Of a DNA stretch of 64,000 nt, positions 25,122-34,378 are shown piece after piece. Within the stretch, counting starts at the first letter, position 1, and every line of letters begins with the position of its first letter. Source of the DNA: Achromobacter spanius (lineage in GTDB: Bacteria > Pseudomonadota > Gammaproteobacteria > Burkholderiales > Burkholderiaceae_B); NCBI RefSeq assembly GCF_029637605.1, contig NZ_CP121261.1:2480001-2544000 (forward strand). Direction: 5' to 3'. The notes below the pieces were generated by a model. It had not been told where the DNA came from, searched no databases, and was given only the letters and a program-made list of their open reading frames with translations. A program made the position numbers and the translations under genes.

Positions 25122-26303
25122 TCAAATCGTGGCCGGACTGCCCAGTACGGCGCTCGTGTGTTCACCCAGCAACGGCGGCGCCGCGCCCAAGGCATCAGCC
25201 GGCGTGCCGGCCAGCAGCGGGTTGCGCACCAGCCGCATGTCGCCCAGCACGGGGTGGGTAGCGGTCTGGACCAGTTGCCGATGCAGGACTTGCGGATGCG
25301 CGAAAACTTCGTCCAGCGTGTGGATCGGCCCCCATGGCACGCCCGCGCCGTCGAACGCGGCGGTCCAGTACTGGCGCGGCGCGGTCGCCAGGGCCCGCGC
25401 CACCTGCGTGCGCAAGCTGTCCAGGTGCGACAGGCGCGCGCTGTTGGTCGCGTAGCGCGCATCGAGCGCCCATTCGGGATGACCGGCCACATCGCAAAAG
25501 CGCGCAAACTGGGTGTCGTTGCCAATCGCCAGGATCAAATGGCCATCGGCGCACGCGAACACTTCATAGGGCGCACAGTTGGGGTGGGCATTGCCGCTGC
25601 GTTTGGGCGCCACGCCGGACACCAGGTAGTTGGCGCCCTGGTTGGCGTTGAGCGCCACGGCCACATCCAGCAGACAGATATCCAATGGCATGCCCTGCCC
25701 CGTCTGATCGCGCTGACGCAAGGCGGCCAACACGGCGGACGTGGCGTACATGCCCGTCATCAGGTCAACCACGGCGACCCCGGTGCGCAGCGGGCCGGCA
25801 CCAGGCGTGCCGTCAGGCTGGCCGGTGTAGCTCATCAGCCCGCCCATGCCCTGGAACACGTAGTCATAGCCGGGCTTGTCGGCCATGGGGCCGGACTGGC
25901 CGTAACCGGTAATGGACAAATAGATCAGGCGCGGGTTGATGCTCGCAAGCGAGTCATAGTCCAGGCCGTACTTGCGCAGCCCGCCTGCCTTGTAGTTTTC
26001 GACCAGGATGTCAGCTTGCGCGACCAGTTCACGCACGCGCGACGCACCCGCTTCCGAGGCGAAGTCGATGGCAACTGATTGCTTGCCCCGGTTGCACGCC
26101 ATGAAATAGGCGGACATGGCCGCGCCGCCGTCGTTGGATCGCAGGTCGGGCGGGCCCCAGCCGCGCGTATCGTCGCCACGCGCCGGGTGTTCGACCTTGA
26201 TGACCTCGGCGCCAAGATCAGCCAGGTTCTGGGTGCACCAGGGGCCGGCAAGAATGCGCGACAAGTCCACGACTTTGATGCCGCGCAAGGCGTTGTGAAG
26301 CAT
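25122..26303 (-). CDS. CaiB/BaiF family (type III) CoA-transferase
   Basis: A 393-residue enzyme moving CoA between an acyl-CoA donor and an organic acid. It opens LRGIKVVDLSRILAGPWCTQ, the usual type III start, with KVEHPARGDDTRGWGPP and SVAIDFASEAG; the catalytic Asp is probably D180 in VAVVDLMTGMYA. It is first in the operon with the Bug receptor and enoyl-CoA hydratase. Likely role: activation of the acid captured by that receptor. Confidence 0.9.
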   Translation of the reverse strand: MLHNALRGIKVVDLSRILAGPWCTQNLADLGAEVIKVEHPARGDDTRGWGPPDLRSNDGGAAMSAYFMACNRGKQSVAIDFASEAGASRVRELVAQADILVENYKAGGLRKYGLDYDSLASINPRLIYLSITGYGQSGPMADKPGYDYVFQGMGGLMSYTGQPDGTPGAGPLRTGVAVVDLMTGMYATSAVLAALRQRDQTGQGMPLDICLLDVAVALNANQGANYLVSGVAPKRSGNAHPNCAPYEVFACADGHLILAIGNDTQFARFCDVAGHPEWALDARYATNSARLSHLDSLRTQVARALATAPRQYWTAAFDGAGVPWGPIHTLDEVFAHPQVLHRQLVQTATHPVLGDMRLVRNPLLAGTPADALGAAPPLLGEHTSAVLGSPATI

Positions 26304-26372
26304 AGCGTCTCCGTTTCAACTGCTTGCGGAGAAGTATGTTCGCGGCCTCAAGCCCTGAGAAGTTGAATGTTT

Positions 26373-26387
26373 CGAACGCTGCGTTCG
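26373..26387. promoter_or_regulatory. Inverted repeat CGAACG-CTG-CGTTCG upstream of CoA-transferase operon
   Basis: Arms of six bases around CTG lie 69 bases upstream of the CoA-transferase start, inside the 105-base gap to the thioesterase gene. It is a candidate regulator binding site (LysR at 22,312 is the nearest candidate). No binding data can be read from sequence. Confidence 0.35.
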
Positions 26388-26408
26388 TGGTGCTTCAAAG
26401 CTGCGCCA

Positions 26409-26837
26409 TCAACCGTCCGACGCGGGCGTGGGCGCCGGGCGCACGGCGAATACCGCATTGGCTTTGAGCATGACGCGCCCTTCTACCTGCAAGAGGCAAT
26501 TGGCGTAGATCAAGCGCCGGCCTTGCTTGTCGATATGCACGTGTGCTTGCAGCCAGTCGCCCGGCTTGACCGCGTTCAGGTATTCCACGGACATCTGCAC
26601 CGTCACGACGGACACCTGCAATTGCTGGGCAATGGTGTGCCCCAGGGCGCTATCGGCCAGCGTGGCAAGCAGGCCGCCGTGCGCCATGCCGTGCATGTTC
26701 GTATGCGCCTCGTTCACGCGCAGGGCCAGCACGCTGTCGGCATCGCGCCGGTACAGGGTGCCAAGGTCTGCCAGATGCGTCATGAAGCGGCTGCTTGGGC
26801 GCCACAGCGCAAAGCCCTCGGGAATGGAATCAGTCAT
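26409..26837 (-). CDS. PaaI-type hotdog thioesterase
   Basis: A 142-residue hotdog-fold protein with the PaaI-type motif NMHGMAHGGLLATLADSALGH (read in parts) and later SVEYLNAVKPGDWLQAHVHID. Such enzymes hydrolyse acyl-CoA or aryl-CoA thioesters and free CoA. It is the gene upstream of the CoA-transferase operon and divergent from a dehydrogenase whose start lies 93 bases away. Confidence 0.85.
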   Translation of the reverse strand: MTDSIPEGFALWRPSSRFMTHLADLGTLYRRDADSVLALRVNEAHTNMHGMAHGGLLATLADSALGHTIAQQLQVSVVTVQMSVEYLNAVKPGDWLQAHVHIDKQGRRLIYANCLLQVEGRVMLKANAVFAVRPAPTPASDG

Positions 26838-26929
26838 GGAATTGTCAGTGCTTGGATTGGATGCCTGAAAGTAATCTAAGAGTAAGATTTACGCCACAAC
26901 ACACCTACACATGGCAGGAGCAGTGGAAG

Positions 26930-27802
26930 ATGGCGAAAGTCGGCATGGTTGGAATCGGCCTCATGGGCCACGGTATTGCAAGCAATCTGGTCAAGCATGG
27001 TCATACGCTGACCGTACTTGAGCATCCGGGCAATCAGCCCCTGGATGCGCTGAAAGCCGCTGGCGCGACCAGCGTGGAAAGCGGCGCCGCACTGGCGGCC
27101 CAGTCGGATGTGATCATTCTGTGCGTGACCGGCAGCCCGCAGGTAGAAGCCGTGCTGCTGTCCGAAGGCGGCGTGCTGCAAGGCCTGCGCGCGGGCACCG
27201 TCATCATCGACTGCTCGACGGCCATTCCGTCGTCCACCGTGAAAGTGGCGCAAGCCGTGGCCGATTCCGGCGGCCGCTTCCTGGACGCCCCGATGACGCG
27301 CACGCCCAAGGAAGCCGCCGAAGGCCGGTTGAACCTGCTGGTGGGCGGCGACGCGGCGCTGTTCGAAGAATGCAAGTCCATCCTGGCCTGCTTTGCCGAA
27401 AACATCACGCACGCCGGGCCCATTGGCGCCGGGCATCGCATGAAGCTGCTGCACAATTATGTGTCGCTGGGCGTGGTTGCCCTGCTGTCGGAAGCGGCGG
27501 CGTGCGCGCTGCGCTCGGACATTGACCCGGCGGTGTTCGCGGAAGTCTTGAGCAAGGGCGGCGGCGGCGGCGTGGCATTGGAACGCATCAAGCCGTATCT
27601 GCTGGAGCAGGACCCGTCGTCGCTGCGCTTTTTCATGTCGAACGCGCAGAAGGACCTGTCCTACTACAACACCATGGCAGCCGAAGCCGGCGCCGTGCGT
27701 GAAATCGGCGCGGCCGTGCAGCACACGTTCGACCAGGCCGTCACGCAAGGCGGTGGCGAACGCTATGTGCCTGAGCTGGTGACGCTGCTGAAAGACCGCT
27801 AA
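26930..27802 (+). CDS. 3-hydroxyisobutyrate dehydrogenase-like (beta-hydroxyacid) oxidoreductase
   Basis: A 290-residue NAD(P)-dependent dehydrogenase. The Rossmann start is VGMVGIGLMGHGIASNLVK; the substrate motif is seen as DAPMTRTPKEAAEGRLNLLV (usual DAPVSGG is changed to DAPMTRT), and the catalytic Lys sits in HRMKLLHNY. ATG 26,930 is chosen as the residue directly before the Rossmann fold; longer frames upstream lack sense. Acts on a 3-hydroxyacid or a tartronate-type acid. Confidence 0.87.
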   Translation: MAKVGMVGIGLMGHGIASNLVKHGHTLTVLEHPGNQPLDALKAAGATSVESGAALAAQSDVIILCVTGSPQVEAVLLSEGGVLQGLRAGTVIIDCSTAIPSSTVKVAQAVADSGGRFLDAPMTRTPKEAAEGRLNLLVGGDAALFEECKSILACFAENITHAGPIGAGHRMKLLHNYVSLGVVALLSEAAACALRSDIDPAVFAEVLSKGGGGGVALERIKPYLLEQDPSSLRFFMSNAQKDLSYYNTMAAEAGAVREIGAAVQHTFDQAVTQGGGERYVPELVTLLKDR

Positions 27803-27805
27803 GCG

Positions 27806-27836
27806 GAAAAACCGGCGGGTAAAAAACCGCCGGGTT
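27806..27836 (-). terminator. Terminator between convergent dehydrogenase and MFS genes
   Basis: CCGGCGG and CCGCCGG form a stem with an A-rich loop on the plus strand; on the minus strand the stem is followed by TTTTT. It mainly serves the MFS gene. Confidence 0.6.
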
Positions 27837-27849
27837 AAAGACCACTACG

Positions 27850-29136
27850 TCAGCGCACCACGGTTGCCGGCATACGCGCCAGGCCGCGCCCCGGCAACCG
27901 CAATGAAATCGCAGCCGCCAGCAGCAACAGCACGCCCGCCGACCCAAAGGCGACCCAGTGCGTGTGGAACGTATCGAAGGCCCAGCCACCCAGCCAGGAA
28001 CTGATCATGCCGCCGATCTGGTGGCCCAGGTAGGTCAGCCCGTACAGCACGCCCACCAACCGAATGCCATAGACGTCCGCCAGAATGGCCGACGACAAGG
28101 CAATGCTGCCCGCCCACACGATGCCGCCGATCGTGGCTGCCGCATAGAGCTCCCAGTGCGCGCCCACCATGACCAACGCAAAGAACCCCAACCCACGCAC
28201 CAGATAGATGGCGGCCAGGATGTTGCGCCGTTCCACCTGGTCCGACATGCGGCCCAGCACCAGCGTGCTGAAGATGGCGACCAGGCCGATCAGGCCGATG
28301 CCCAGCGAACTGGTGGTGGCGTCAAAGCCGTGGTCCATCAACATCGGCATGCCGTGCGTGCCCAGCAGGTTCATGCTGTAGCCACAGGCGAACAGGCCCA
28401 GCGCCACCTGCCAAAACGGCAGCGTGCGCAAGGCGTTGCGCACATTGGGCGCGGAGGCCGTCGTGGTGGCCGAGGCCGTGCCTTTTGTCGCTTTGGCGGG
28501 CGCTTTGTCTTTAATGATTTGATGCGGCAACAGGTCCGTGTGCTCGGGCGCCACATCGCGCATCACGAACAACGCGACCGGCACCGTCAGCAAGGCGAAC
28601 AGCACGGAAAACGCCAGCAGCGTTTCCTGCCAGCCCACGGCGGATATCGCGAAGGTCAGCGTCGGCGTCATCAAGGCGATGCCCGCCATGGACCCGGTGG
28701 ACAGGAAGAACAGCGCCATGCCGCGCTGGCGCGTGAACCAGCGGCTGATGATCGGGGTCAGCGCCACGGGGCTGGTGAAGGCCAGGCCCACGGAAAGCGC
28801 CACGCCGAACGACAGCAGGAATTCGATGGGGCCGCGCGCAAACACCGTCCACAGCGACGACGCCACCACAATCGCCGTGCCGGTCAGCAGTACGAAGCGC
28901 GTGCCGCGCACGCTGACCAGATACCCCGCCAGCGGCATGGCCAGGCCGTAGCAAAGCATGCCCACCGCCACGATGCCCGACAACAAGCTGCGCGAAAATC
29001 CCAAGCCTTCCGCCATCGGCAGGAAAAACGGCCCGATGCCCATGCGCAGGCCCACCGTCAACAGGGTAAGCACCGCGGCGGCGCCAACGATGTTCCAGCC
29101 GAAATACCAGCCGCCCGACTCTTGCTTGTCCAACAT
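27850..29136 (-). CDS. MFS transporter (monocarboxylate/organic-acid type)
   Basis: A 428-residue membrane protein with about 12 hydrophobic helices, starting MLDKQESGGWYFGWNIVGAA; the region GTRFVLLTG and the loop RWFTRQRGMALFF are MFS signatures (motif A-like in the first half, and R-x-x-x-R-x-x-A). The resemblance is to oxalate/formate and monocarboxylate MFS carriers. ATG 29,136 has AGGAGAGG upstream. Not clearly in an operon; divergent partners are the GntR/Bug group beyond a 266-base gap. Confidence 0.88.
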   Translation of the reverse strand: MLDKQESGGWYFGWNIVGAAAVLTLLTVGLRMGIGPFFLPMAEGLGFSRSLLSGIVAVGMLCYGLAMPLAGYLVSVRGTRFVLLTGTAIVVASSLWTVFARGPIEFLLSFGVALSVGLAFTSPVALTPIISRWFTRQRGMALFFLSTGSMAGIALMTPTLTFAISAVGWQETLLAFSVLFALLTVPVALFVMRDVAPEHTDLLPHQIIKDKAPAKATKGTASATTTASAPNVRNALRTLPFWQVALGLFACGYSMNLLGTHGMPMLMDHGFDATTSSLGIGLIGLVAIFSTLVLGRMSDQVERRNILAAIYLVRGLGFFALVMVGAHWELYAAATIGGIVWAGSIALSSAILADVYGIRLVGVLYGLTYLGHQIGGMISSWLGGWAFDTFHTHWVAFGSAGVLLLLAAAISLRLPGRGLARMPATVVR

Positions 29137-29402
29137 GCCTCTCCTTGATGTCACTTTTTTGGCCGCACGCGCGCGCCGGGGCTTACAGACACCACAGGGG
29201 AGGCGCGGACGAAAATCCGCTGTCGACACGGGGGTGGAGAAGGATGGCGCGCAGTGGGCGTGTTCTTGCCGGCGGCCACAGGCCGGCCGGACGCGACATA
29301 TTACTCCCGGCTATAAGTAGGAATGACGCGCGGCAAAAAAAGCGGTTCGGTGAGCGGTCGGCGCGTCCGCCAAAGCATGGGTTCCCACGGCAAAACGCAC
29401 GG
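29137..29402. other. Intergenic gap, nothing recognised
   Basis: This 266-base gap lies between the MFS start and the GntR stop. It should hold the MFS promoter. I see no repeat, RNA or convincing reading frame. Confidence 0.5.
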
Positions 29403-30059
29403 TCAGGGCTTCTTTTCCAGGAACGCCTGCAAGGCAGGCACCGTGTTCAGCACGTGCTGACGCATCGCCGCTTCGCATCGCTCGGGGTCGCGCGTATGCA
29501 GCGCGTCAATCAATTCCTGGTGCGATTCACGCACGCGCAGCACGCGACCCGGCTGCGCCGTCCACAGGCGCATATAGGGTTCGACCACGGAATGCAGCTC
29601 CGAGATCTGCCCCAGCAGACGCGGCTGCTGACAGAAGCTGCACAGGTATTCATGGAATTCCCGGTGCGCGGTGGTCCAGTCCAGGTAGTCGCCGGACCCT
29701 TGATCCAGTTGCTCAAGCATATTGGTCAGGCGGCGGACGTGTTCGGCGTTCATGTGCAGCACGGCATTGCGCATGGCAAGGCCTTCCAGCACCGAGCGCA
29801 TTTCAAACACTTCCAGCATTTCCTGCTGGTTCAGCCCGCGTACTACCGCGCCGCGATTGGCGCGGATTTCAACCAGGCCTTCCGAGGCCAGTCGCCGCAA
29901 CGCGCCGCGTACCGGCATGCGACTGGTGCCAATTTCAGCGGCGACCACATCGGGCACCAAGCGCTGACCTGGGGCATAACGGCCCAGGCGGATCTCGCGC
30001 TGCAAATGCAGGTACGCCTCGTCTTCGGCGCTGATCGCTGTCTTTTGAAACTGCAGCAT
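29403..30059 (-). CDS. GntR-family (FadR/VanR-type) transcriptional regulator
   Basis: A 218-residue regulator. The winged helix (EAYLHLQREIRLGRYAPGQR, then DVVAAEIGTSRMPVRGALRRL) is followed by an FCD-type ligand domain with a helical bundle (LEVFEMRSVLEGLAMRNAV; HREFHEYLC holds the FCD metal histidines). ATG 30,059 is chosen since the longer frame enters the divergent promoter. It faces the Bug receptor and gamma-glutamyltransferase genes and probably controls them. Confidence 0.88.
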   Translation of the reverse strand: MLQFQKTAISAEDEAYLHLQREIRLGRYAPGQRLVPDVVAAEIGTSRMPVRGALRRLASEGLVEIRANRGAVVRGLNQQEMLEVFEMRSVLEGLAMRNAVLHMNAEHVRRLTNMLEQLDQGSGDYLDWTTAHREFHEYLCSFCQQPRLLGQISELHSVVEPYMRLWTAQPGRVLRVRESHQELIDALHTRDPERCEAAMRQHVLNTVPALQAFLEKKP

Positions 30060-30115
30060 CGTCGTCCCCGGGCTTGGAAAGCCGCCATGATAGATAAACG
30101 CAAAAATAACACAAA

Positions 30116-30137
30116 CTGGATCCAGTGATCCATGGAT
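30116..30137. promoter_or_regulatory. Paired palindromes between GntR and Bug genes
   Basis: CTGGATCCAG (30,116-30,125) and ATCCATGGAT (30,128-30,137) are two perfect 10-bp palindromes two bases apart in the divergent promoter. They are good candidates for the GntR dimer sites. Confidence 0.45.
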
Positions 30138-30272
30138 GCAAACACTAATAGTCCGAGCCAGCGCGGTCCCGTCTAATTGCCTCCGGACGGCACCGCCACG
30201 GGCTGTCCGCGCCGGAACGGGCACAGACCCGCCCGGCGGCAGCTCACTTCATCACGCGATCAAGGGGAATCC

Positions 30273-31268
30273 ATGAAACTTCGTCTCATCCGGACGCTGG
30301 CCGGCCTGGCCGCCGCCGCCTTCGCGACGCAGGCCGGCGCACAAGCCGCCTCGGCAACCACCCAGGCCACCGATTGGCCGCAGCACCCCGTGCGCGTCGT
30401 CGTGCCTTTCCAGGCCGGCTCCGCCACGGACCTGATCACGCGCCAACTGAGCGCCGCGCTGTCCAACGAACTGGGCCAGCCCTTCGTCGTGGAAGCCCGC
30501 CCGGGCGCCGCGGCGGCGATTGGCAGCGCCTCGGTGGCGCGCTCGGCGCCCGACGGCTACACCTTGCTGATGGGTGGCCCCGCCGCCGTCGTCGCCAACC
30601 GCTTCCTGCAAAAGCGCCTGGCCTATGACCCGGACGCGTTCGAGCTGGTGTCCCTGGTGGCCTACACCCCGAACATCCTGCTGGCCAATCCACAACAGCC
30701 GTTCAAGACCCTGCCGGAAATGGTCGCCTATGCGCGCGCCAACCCGGGCAAGCTGACCTACGCATCGTTTGGCACGGGCACCACCTCGCACATGGCGGGC
30801 GAGATGCTGAAGTCCATTGCGGGCATCGATATCCTGCACGTTCCGTACAAGGGCGCGGGCGAAGCCATCCCCGCCTTGCTCTCGGGCCAGGTCTCCATGT
30901 ACTTCGACACCATCATGACGGGTCTGCCTCAGGCCAAGAGCGGCGCGCTGCTGGCGCTGGGCATGTCGAATGCCAAGCGTTCGGCACTGGCGCCAGACAT
31001 TCCCACCATCGCGGAACAAGGCTATGCCGGCTACGACATCGCCCCCTGGTATGGCCTGGTAGCGCCCGCAGGCACGCCCGCGCCCATCCTCGACAAGCTC
31101 AACCGCACCGTGAACAAGGTGCTGGCCGACCCGGCATTGCGCGGTAAGCTGGCGGAAGCCGGCGCGGAGCCGCGTGGCGGCAGCCGCGAGGAATTCGCGG
31201 CCTTCATCAAGGCCGAGATTCCGCGCACCAAGCAGTTGATCGACCAAGCCGGCATCACCGCGCAGTAA
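30273..31268 (+). CDS. Bug/TctC-family periplasmic solute receptor
   Basis: A 331-residue periplasmic protein. The signal peptide (MKLRLIRTLAGLAAAAFATQAG) is followed by WPQHPVRVVVPFQAGSATDLITR and the later DILHVPYKGAGEAIPALLSGQ. AGGGG lies before ATG 30,273. It is divergent from a GntR regulator and is followed by gamma-glutamyltransferase after 24 bases, so the ligand may be a gamma-glutamyl compound or a product of it (inference from position only). Confidence 0.92.
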   Translation: MKLRLIRTLAGLAAAAFATQAGAQAASATTQATDWPQHPVRVVVPFQAGSATDLITRQLSAALSNELGQPFVVEARPGAAAAIGSASVARSAPDGYTLLMGGPAAVVANRFLQKRLAYDPDAFELVSLVAYTPNILLANPQQPFKTLPEMVAYARANPGKLTYASFGTGTTSHMAGEMLKSIAGIDILHVPYKGAGEAIPALLSGQVSMYFDTIMTGLPQAKSGALLALGMSNAKRSALAPDIPTIAEQGYAGYDIAPWYGLVAPAGTPAPILDKLNRTVNKVLADPALRGKLAEAGAEPRGGSREEFAAFIKAEIPRTKQLIDQAGITAQ

Positions 31269-31292
31269 TCCTTTCTACGAGTCCCAGCATCC

Positions 31293-32888
31293 ATGTCCCC
31301 CTCCTTCGATTGGTCTTTTCCGTACGCTTCCCGAAAAATGCCGGTCCTGGCCGCCAACGCGGTCGCGACCAGCCAACCGCTGGCCGCGCAGGCGGGGCTA
31401 CGCATGCTGCTGGCCGGTGGCAATGCCGTTGACAGCGCCATTGCCACCGCCATTGCCTTGACCGTCGTCGAACCCGTCATGAACGGCATCGGCGGCGACA
31501 TGTTCGCGCTGGTCTGGCATGACGGGCGCCTGCATGGCTTGAACTCCAGCGGCTGCGCGCCGACCGCCTGGACGCCCGAATACTTCAACGGCCGCGACGC
31601 CATGCCCGGCACCGGCTGGGGCACGGTCACCGTGCCCGGCCAGGTAGCCGGCTGGAAGGCGTTGTCAGAACGCTTTGGCAAGCTGCCCTTCGCCAAGCTG
31701 TTCGAACCCGCCATTGCCTATGCCGAAGAAGGCTTCCCCGTGTCGCCAACCATCGCCCGGCAATGGGCGACGCAAGCACCCAAGCTGGCGCACGAGCCCG
31801 GCTTTGCCGAGGCATTTCTACCGGAAGGCCGCGCGCCGCAAGCGGGCGAATGGTGGCGTTTTCCTGCCCAGGCCAAGACCCTGCGCGACATCGCCGAGAG
31901 CGGCGGCGACAGCTTCTACCGCGGCGAACTCGCACGCAAGATCACGGACTTCGCCAGCCAGACGGGCGGCGCGCTTAGCGCTGCCGACCTGGCCGAACAC
32001 CGCCCCGAGTGGGTCGCTCCCATTTCGCAATCGTTCCGTGACGTTGAATTGCATGAGATCCCACCCAACGGCCAGGGCATTTCGGCGCTGATGGCGCTGG
32101 GCATGCTGGAACAGTTTGATCTGGAAGGCATGGGCGTGGACAGCGCCGACTACTACCACGTCAGCATCGAAGCGATGAAGCTGGCGTTCGCAGACCTGCA
32201 TCATCATGTGGCCGATCCGCGCCACATGCGCACCGACGCGAAAGCGCTGCTGGACCGCGCCTATCTGGCCGAGCGCGCGCGCCTGATTTCCATGGACCGC
32301 GCCAGCGTCCCCACCGCCGGCACGCCCGCCACGGGTGGCACCGTCTACCTGACCACGGCCGATGCCAACGGCACCATGGTGTCGTTCATCCAATCCAACT
32401 ACCACGGCTTCGGCTCAGGCGTCGTGGTGCCGGGCACCGGTATCAGCCTGCACAACCGCGGCCTGAACTTCGTACTGACGCCGGGCCATGCCAACCAGGT
32501 GGCCCCGCGCAAGAAGCCCATGCATACGATCATTCCGGCGTTCGTCACGCGCGGTGGCCAGCCCTTGATGTCGTTCGGCGTGATGGGCGGGTCCATGCAG
32601 GCGCAAGGGCATCTGCAGATGGTCACGCGCCTGGCCGCCTTCGGCCAGAATCCGCAGGCCATGAGCGATGCGCCCCGCTTCCGTGTGGAGAAGGGCCCGG
32701 TGGTGAATGTGGAATCGCACCTGCCGGACGACGTGGTGCAAACGCTGCGCGACCGTGGCCACAACGTGGCCGTGGCGCCCGCCGACAGCCTGGAATTTGG
32801 CTCGGCGCAATTGATATGCCGCCTGCCCCAGGGTGGGTACGTGGCGGCATCGGATTCACGGCGCGACGGTCAGGCCGTGGGGTTTTAA
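31293..32888 (+). CDS. ggt: Gamma-glutamyltransferase family protein
   Basis: A 531-residue Ntn hydrolase-type enzyme that matures by self-cleavage before a catalytic Thr, here most likely T350 in ATGGTVYLTTADANGTMVSF. Other family parts are AANAVATSQPLAAQAGLRML with GGNAVDSAIATAIALTVVEP, GIGGDMFALVW, and PRKKPMHTIIPA near the end. No classical signal peptide is visible, so the enzyme may be cytosolic, unlike E. coli GGT. Follows the Bug receptor in one transcript. Confidence 0.88.
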   Translation: MSPSFDWSFPYASRKMPVLAANAVATSQPLAAQAGLRMLLAGGNAVDSAIATAIALTVVEPVMNGIGGDMFALVWHDGRLHGLNSSGCAPTAWTPEYFNGRDAMPGTGWGTVTVPGQVAGWKALSERFGKLPFAKLFEPAIAYAEEGFPVSPTIARQWATQAPKLAHEPGFAEAFLPEGRAPQAGEWWRFPAQAKTLRDIAESGGDSFYRGELARKITDFASQTGGALSAADLAEHRPEWVAPISQSFRDVELHEIPPNGQGISALMALGMLEQFDLEGMGVDSADYYHVSIEAMKLAFADLHHHVADPRHMRTDAKALLDRAYLAERARLISMDRASVPTAGTPATGGTVYLTTADANGTMVSFIQSNYHGFGSGVVVPGTGISLHNRGLNFVLTPGHANQVAPRKKPMHTIIPAFVTRGGQPLMSFGVMGGSMQAQGHLQMVTRLAAFGQNPQAMSDAPRFRVEKGPVVNVESHLPDDVVQTLRDRGHNVAVAPADSLEFGSAQLICRLPQGGYVAASDSRRDGQAVGF

Positions 32889-32898
32889 GTCGGGGAGT

Positions 32899-33600
32899 TC
32901 AGGCCAGACTCCAGGCGGTCTTGTCCGGCCGCTGAAGCGCCGGGAAACCGCCTTCGCCCAATTGGCTTTGCACCGCGTCGGCGCCGTACTTGATCAAGTC
33001 GGCGTCGCGTTCGATGCCCAGTTTTCTCATGGCGCTGCGCTTCTGCGAGCTGACCGTCTGGACGCTGCGGTGCGACATCTGGGATATTTCGGTCACTGTG
33101 GCGCCCGCACAGAACAAGCGCACGATTTCGGCTTCGCGCTTGGTCAGCCGGCCACGCCCCAGCACGAACGCCTGGTTGACGATCATGTCCTTGATGGTGG
33201 GCGAGTAATAGGTTTTGCCCTGGTACATGGCGTGCACGGCGTTGATGATGTGGCTGGTTGAATCCGACTTGCTGAGCACGCAAAGGTTTTCGTAAGCCAG
33301 CAACGCGCGGATCAGCGTGGGGTTGTCGATCATGGTCAACACCGCGACGCGCAGCGCGGGATACCGCCGCCGCAACAGCGCGATCAGGCCCAGGCCGTCT
33401 CCGTATTTGCCGCCAGGCATGGTGTAGTCGGACACCACGACGTCGCAGTGTTGTGTTTCCAGCCGCGCGACCAAGTCAGTGGAGTTCTCCGCGCATCCGA
33501 TCACATCGATGGCGGGGTCCAGCCCTAGTTCATAGCTGACCCCAAGCGCCACGGCGGGGTGGTCGTCCGCGACGATCACGCGAATGTATCGTGATGACAT
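32899..33600 (-). CDS. RcsB-like response regulator (REC + LuxR HTH)
   Basis: A 233-residue regulator. The receiver has the acidic pocket ADDHP (D12, D13), phospho-acceptor D58 in VVVSDYTMPGGKYGDGLGLI (very like RcsB), the Thr in VLTMIDN and the Lys in LSKSD. The C-terminal LuxR-type helix-turn-helix is RLTKREAEIVRLFCAGATVT...SHRSVQTVSSQKRSAM. No histidine kinase gene is adjacent; a stand-alone HPt protein is divergent. ATG 33,600 is preceded by AGAGGG. It ends 10 bases from ggt, convergent. Confidence 0.88.
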   Translation of the reverse strand: MSSRYIRVIVADDHPAVALGVSYELGLDPAIDVIGCAENSTDLVARLETQHCDVVVSDYTMPGGKYGDGLGLIALLRRRYPALRVAVLTMIDNPTLIRALLAYENLCVLSKSDSTSHIINAVHAMYQGKTYYSPTIKDMIVNQAFVLGRGRLTKREAEIVRLFCAGATVTEISQMSHRSVQTVSSQKRSAMRKLGIERDADLIKYGADAVQSQLGEGGFPALQRPDKTAWSLA

Positions 33601-33913
33601 TGTTGCATTTCCCTCTTCCAGATCGGGACCCACCGGGCAACATATTCCCTCGCACGCCGGAGGCTGCGCCCGGTGCAAGCAAGTTATTTTGTTCATCGGT
33701 TGGGTTGCATGGGCGTTTCGCCATTGTGAAGCCGCTATATCGATAGACCGATATAGTGCTGCGCCAAGGTCAATAAGAGAATAGGAATAATACGAAAGTA
33801 CCCCATGTGCCACTTTCCCGCGCAGGAGTCAGACGTAACCCCATCACGCCCCGCCTGCTTTCGCGACTATCGTCAAGGTACGCATACCCGCAACAGGCCA
33901 TATCAGCAAGCCC
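33601..33913. other. Intergenic control region between response regulator and HPt gene
   Basis: This 313-base divergent gap has no gene. It holds the inverted repeat CTATATCG-N6-CGATATAG and, 25 bases on, TAGGAATAATACG, which looks like one half of an RcsB-type box. Low GC for the region marks it as promoter DNA. Confidence 0.5.
33735..33756. promoter_or_regulatory. Inverted repeat CTATATCG-N6-CGATATAG
   Basis: Perfect 8-bp arms separated by six bases, in the divergent promoter of the response regulator and HPt genes. The size and symmetry fit a site for a dimeric regulator, possibly autoregulation. Confidence 0.55.
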
Positions 33914-34378
33914 ATGAAGAAAAAAGACCGCGACGAAACCGCTTATTGCGCCCCCTCGCGCAGCGCTTTCCTCAGTGATGACGAAGCCCCCGCACTTGCC
34001 GCTCTCAACACCCCGACTCTGCGACACGAACACCGCACACGCACCGTCACCGAGTTGACCGGCGCCGATCCAGCACGCATCCGTACCTTGGCCAACGCCT
34101 TCATCCAGGCCAATGACCTTGACCTGCAACGCCTGCGACTGCTTCATGCCCGCGACGACCGTGCCGCCCTGCGCCACTTGGCACACCGCATCAAGGGAGC
34201 GGCCCAGATGACGGGCGACACGCAATTGAGCAGGCTTTGCTCGGTGTTGAGCGGCGCCTGCATGAACCCTGACGACCATGACTTGTCGCTGGACGCCATC
34301 GTGGCGCAGCTAGACCTGGCGCTGCAAGAATTCGCCGATTCCTGCCAGCAAATGGCCGACGACGTGATTTCGCGCTAG
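33914..34378 (+). CDS. Stand-alone HPt (histidine phosphotransfer) protein
   Basis: A 154-residue protein whose C-terminal half is an HPt four-helix bundle with the phospho-acceptor H91 in RHLAHRIKGAAQM (usual HxLKGA-type motif). The first about 45 residues are polar and probably disordered. HPt proteins relay phosphate between hybrid kinase and response regulator. The divergent RcsB-like regulator is the likely partner; the kinase must be elsewhere. Confidence 0.85.
   Translation: MKKKDRDETAYCAPSRSAFLSDDEAPALAALNTPTLRHEHRTRTVTELTGADPARIRTLANAFIQANDLDLQRLRLLHARDDRAALRHLAHRIKGAAQMTGDTQLSRLCSVLSGACMNPDDHDLSLDAIVAQLDLALQEFADSCQQMADDVISR

Noticed and set aside
27958..29148. Plus-strand frame of 396 codons opposite the MFS gene
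   Set aside because: Extremely Arg/His/Gln-rich and lacks any hydrophobic or domain pattern; it is the shadow of the transporter.
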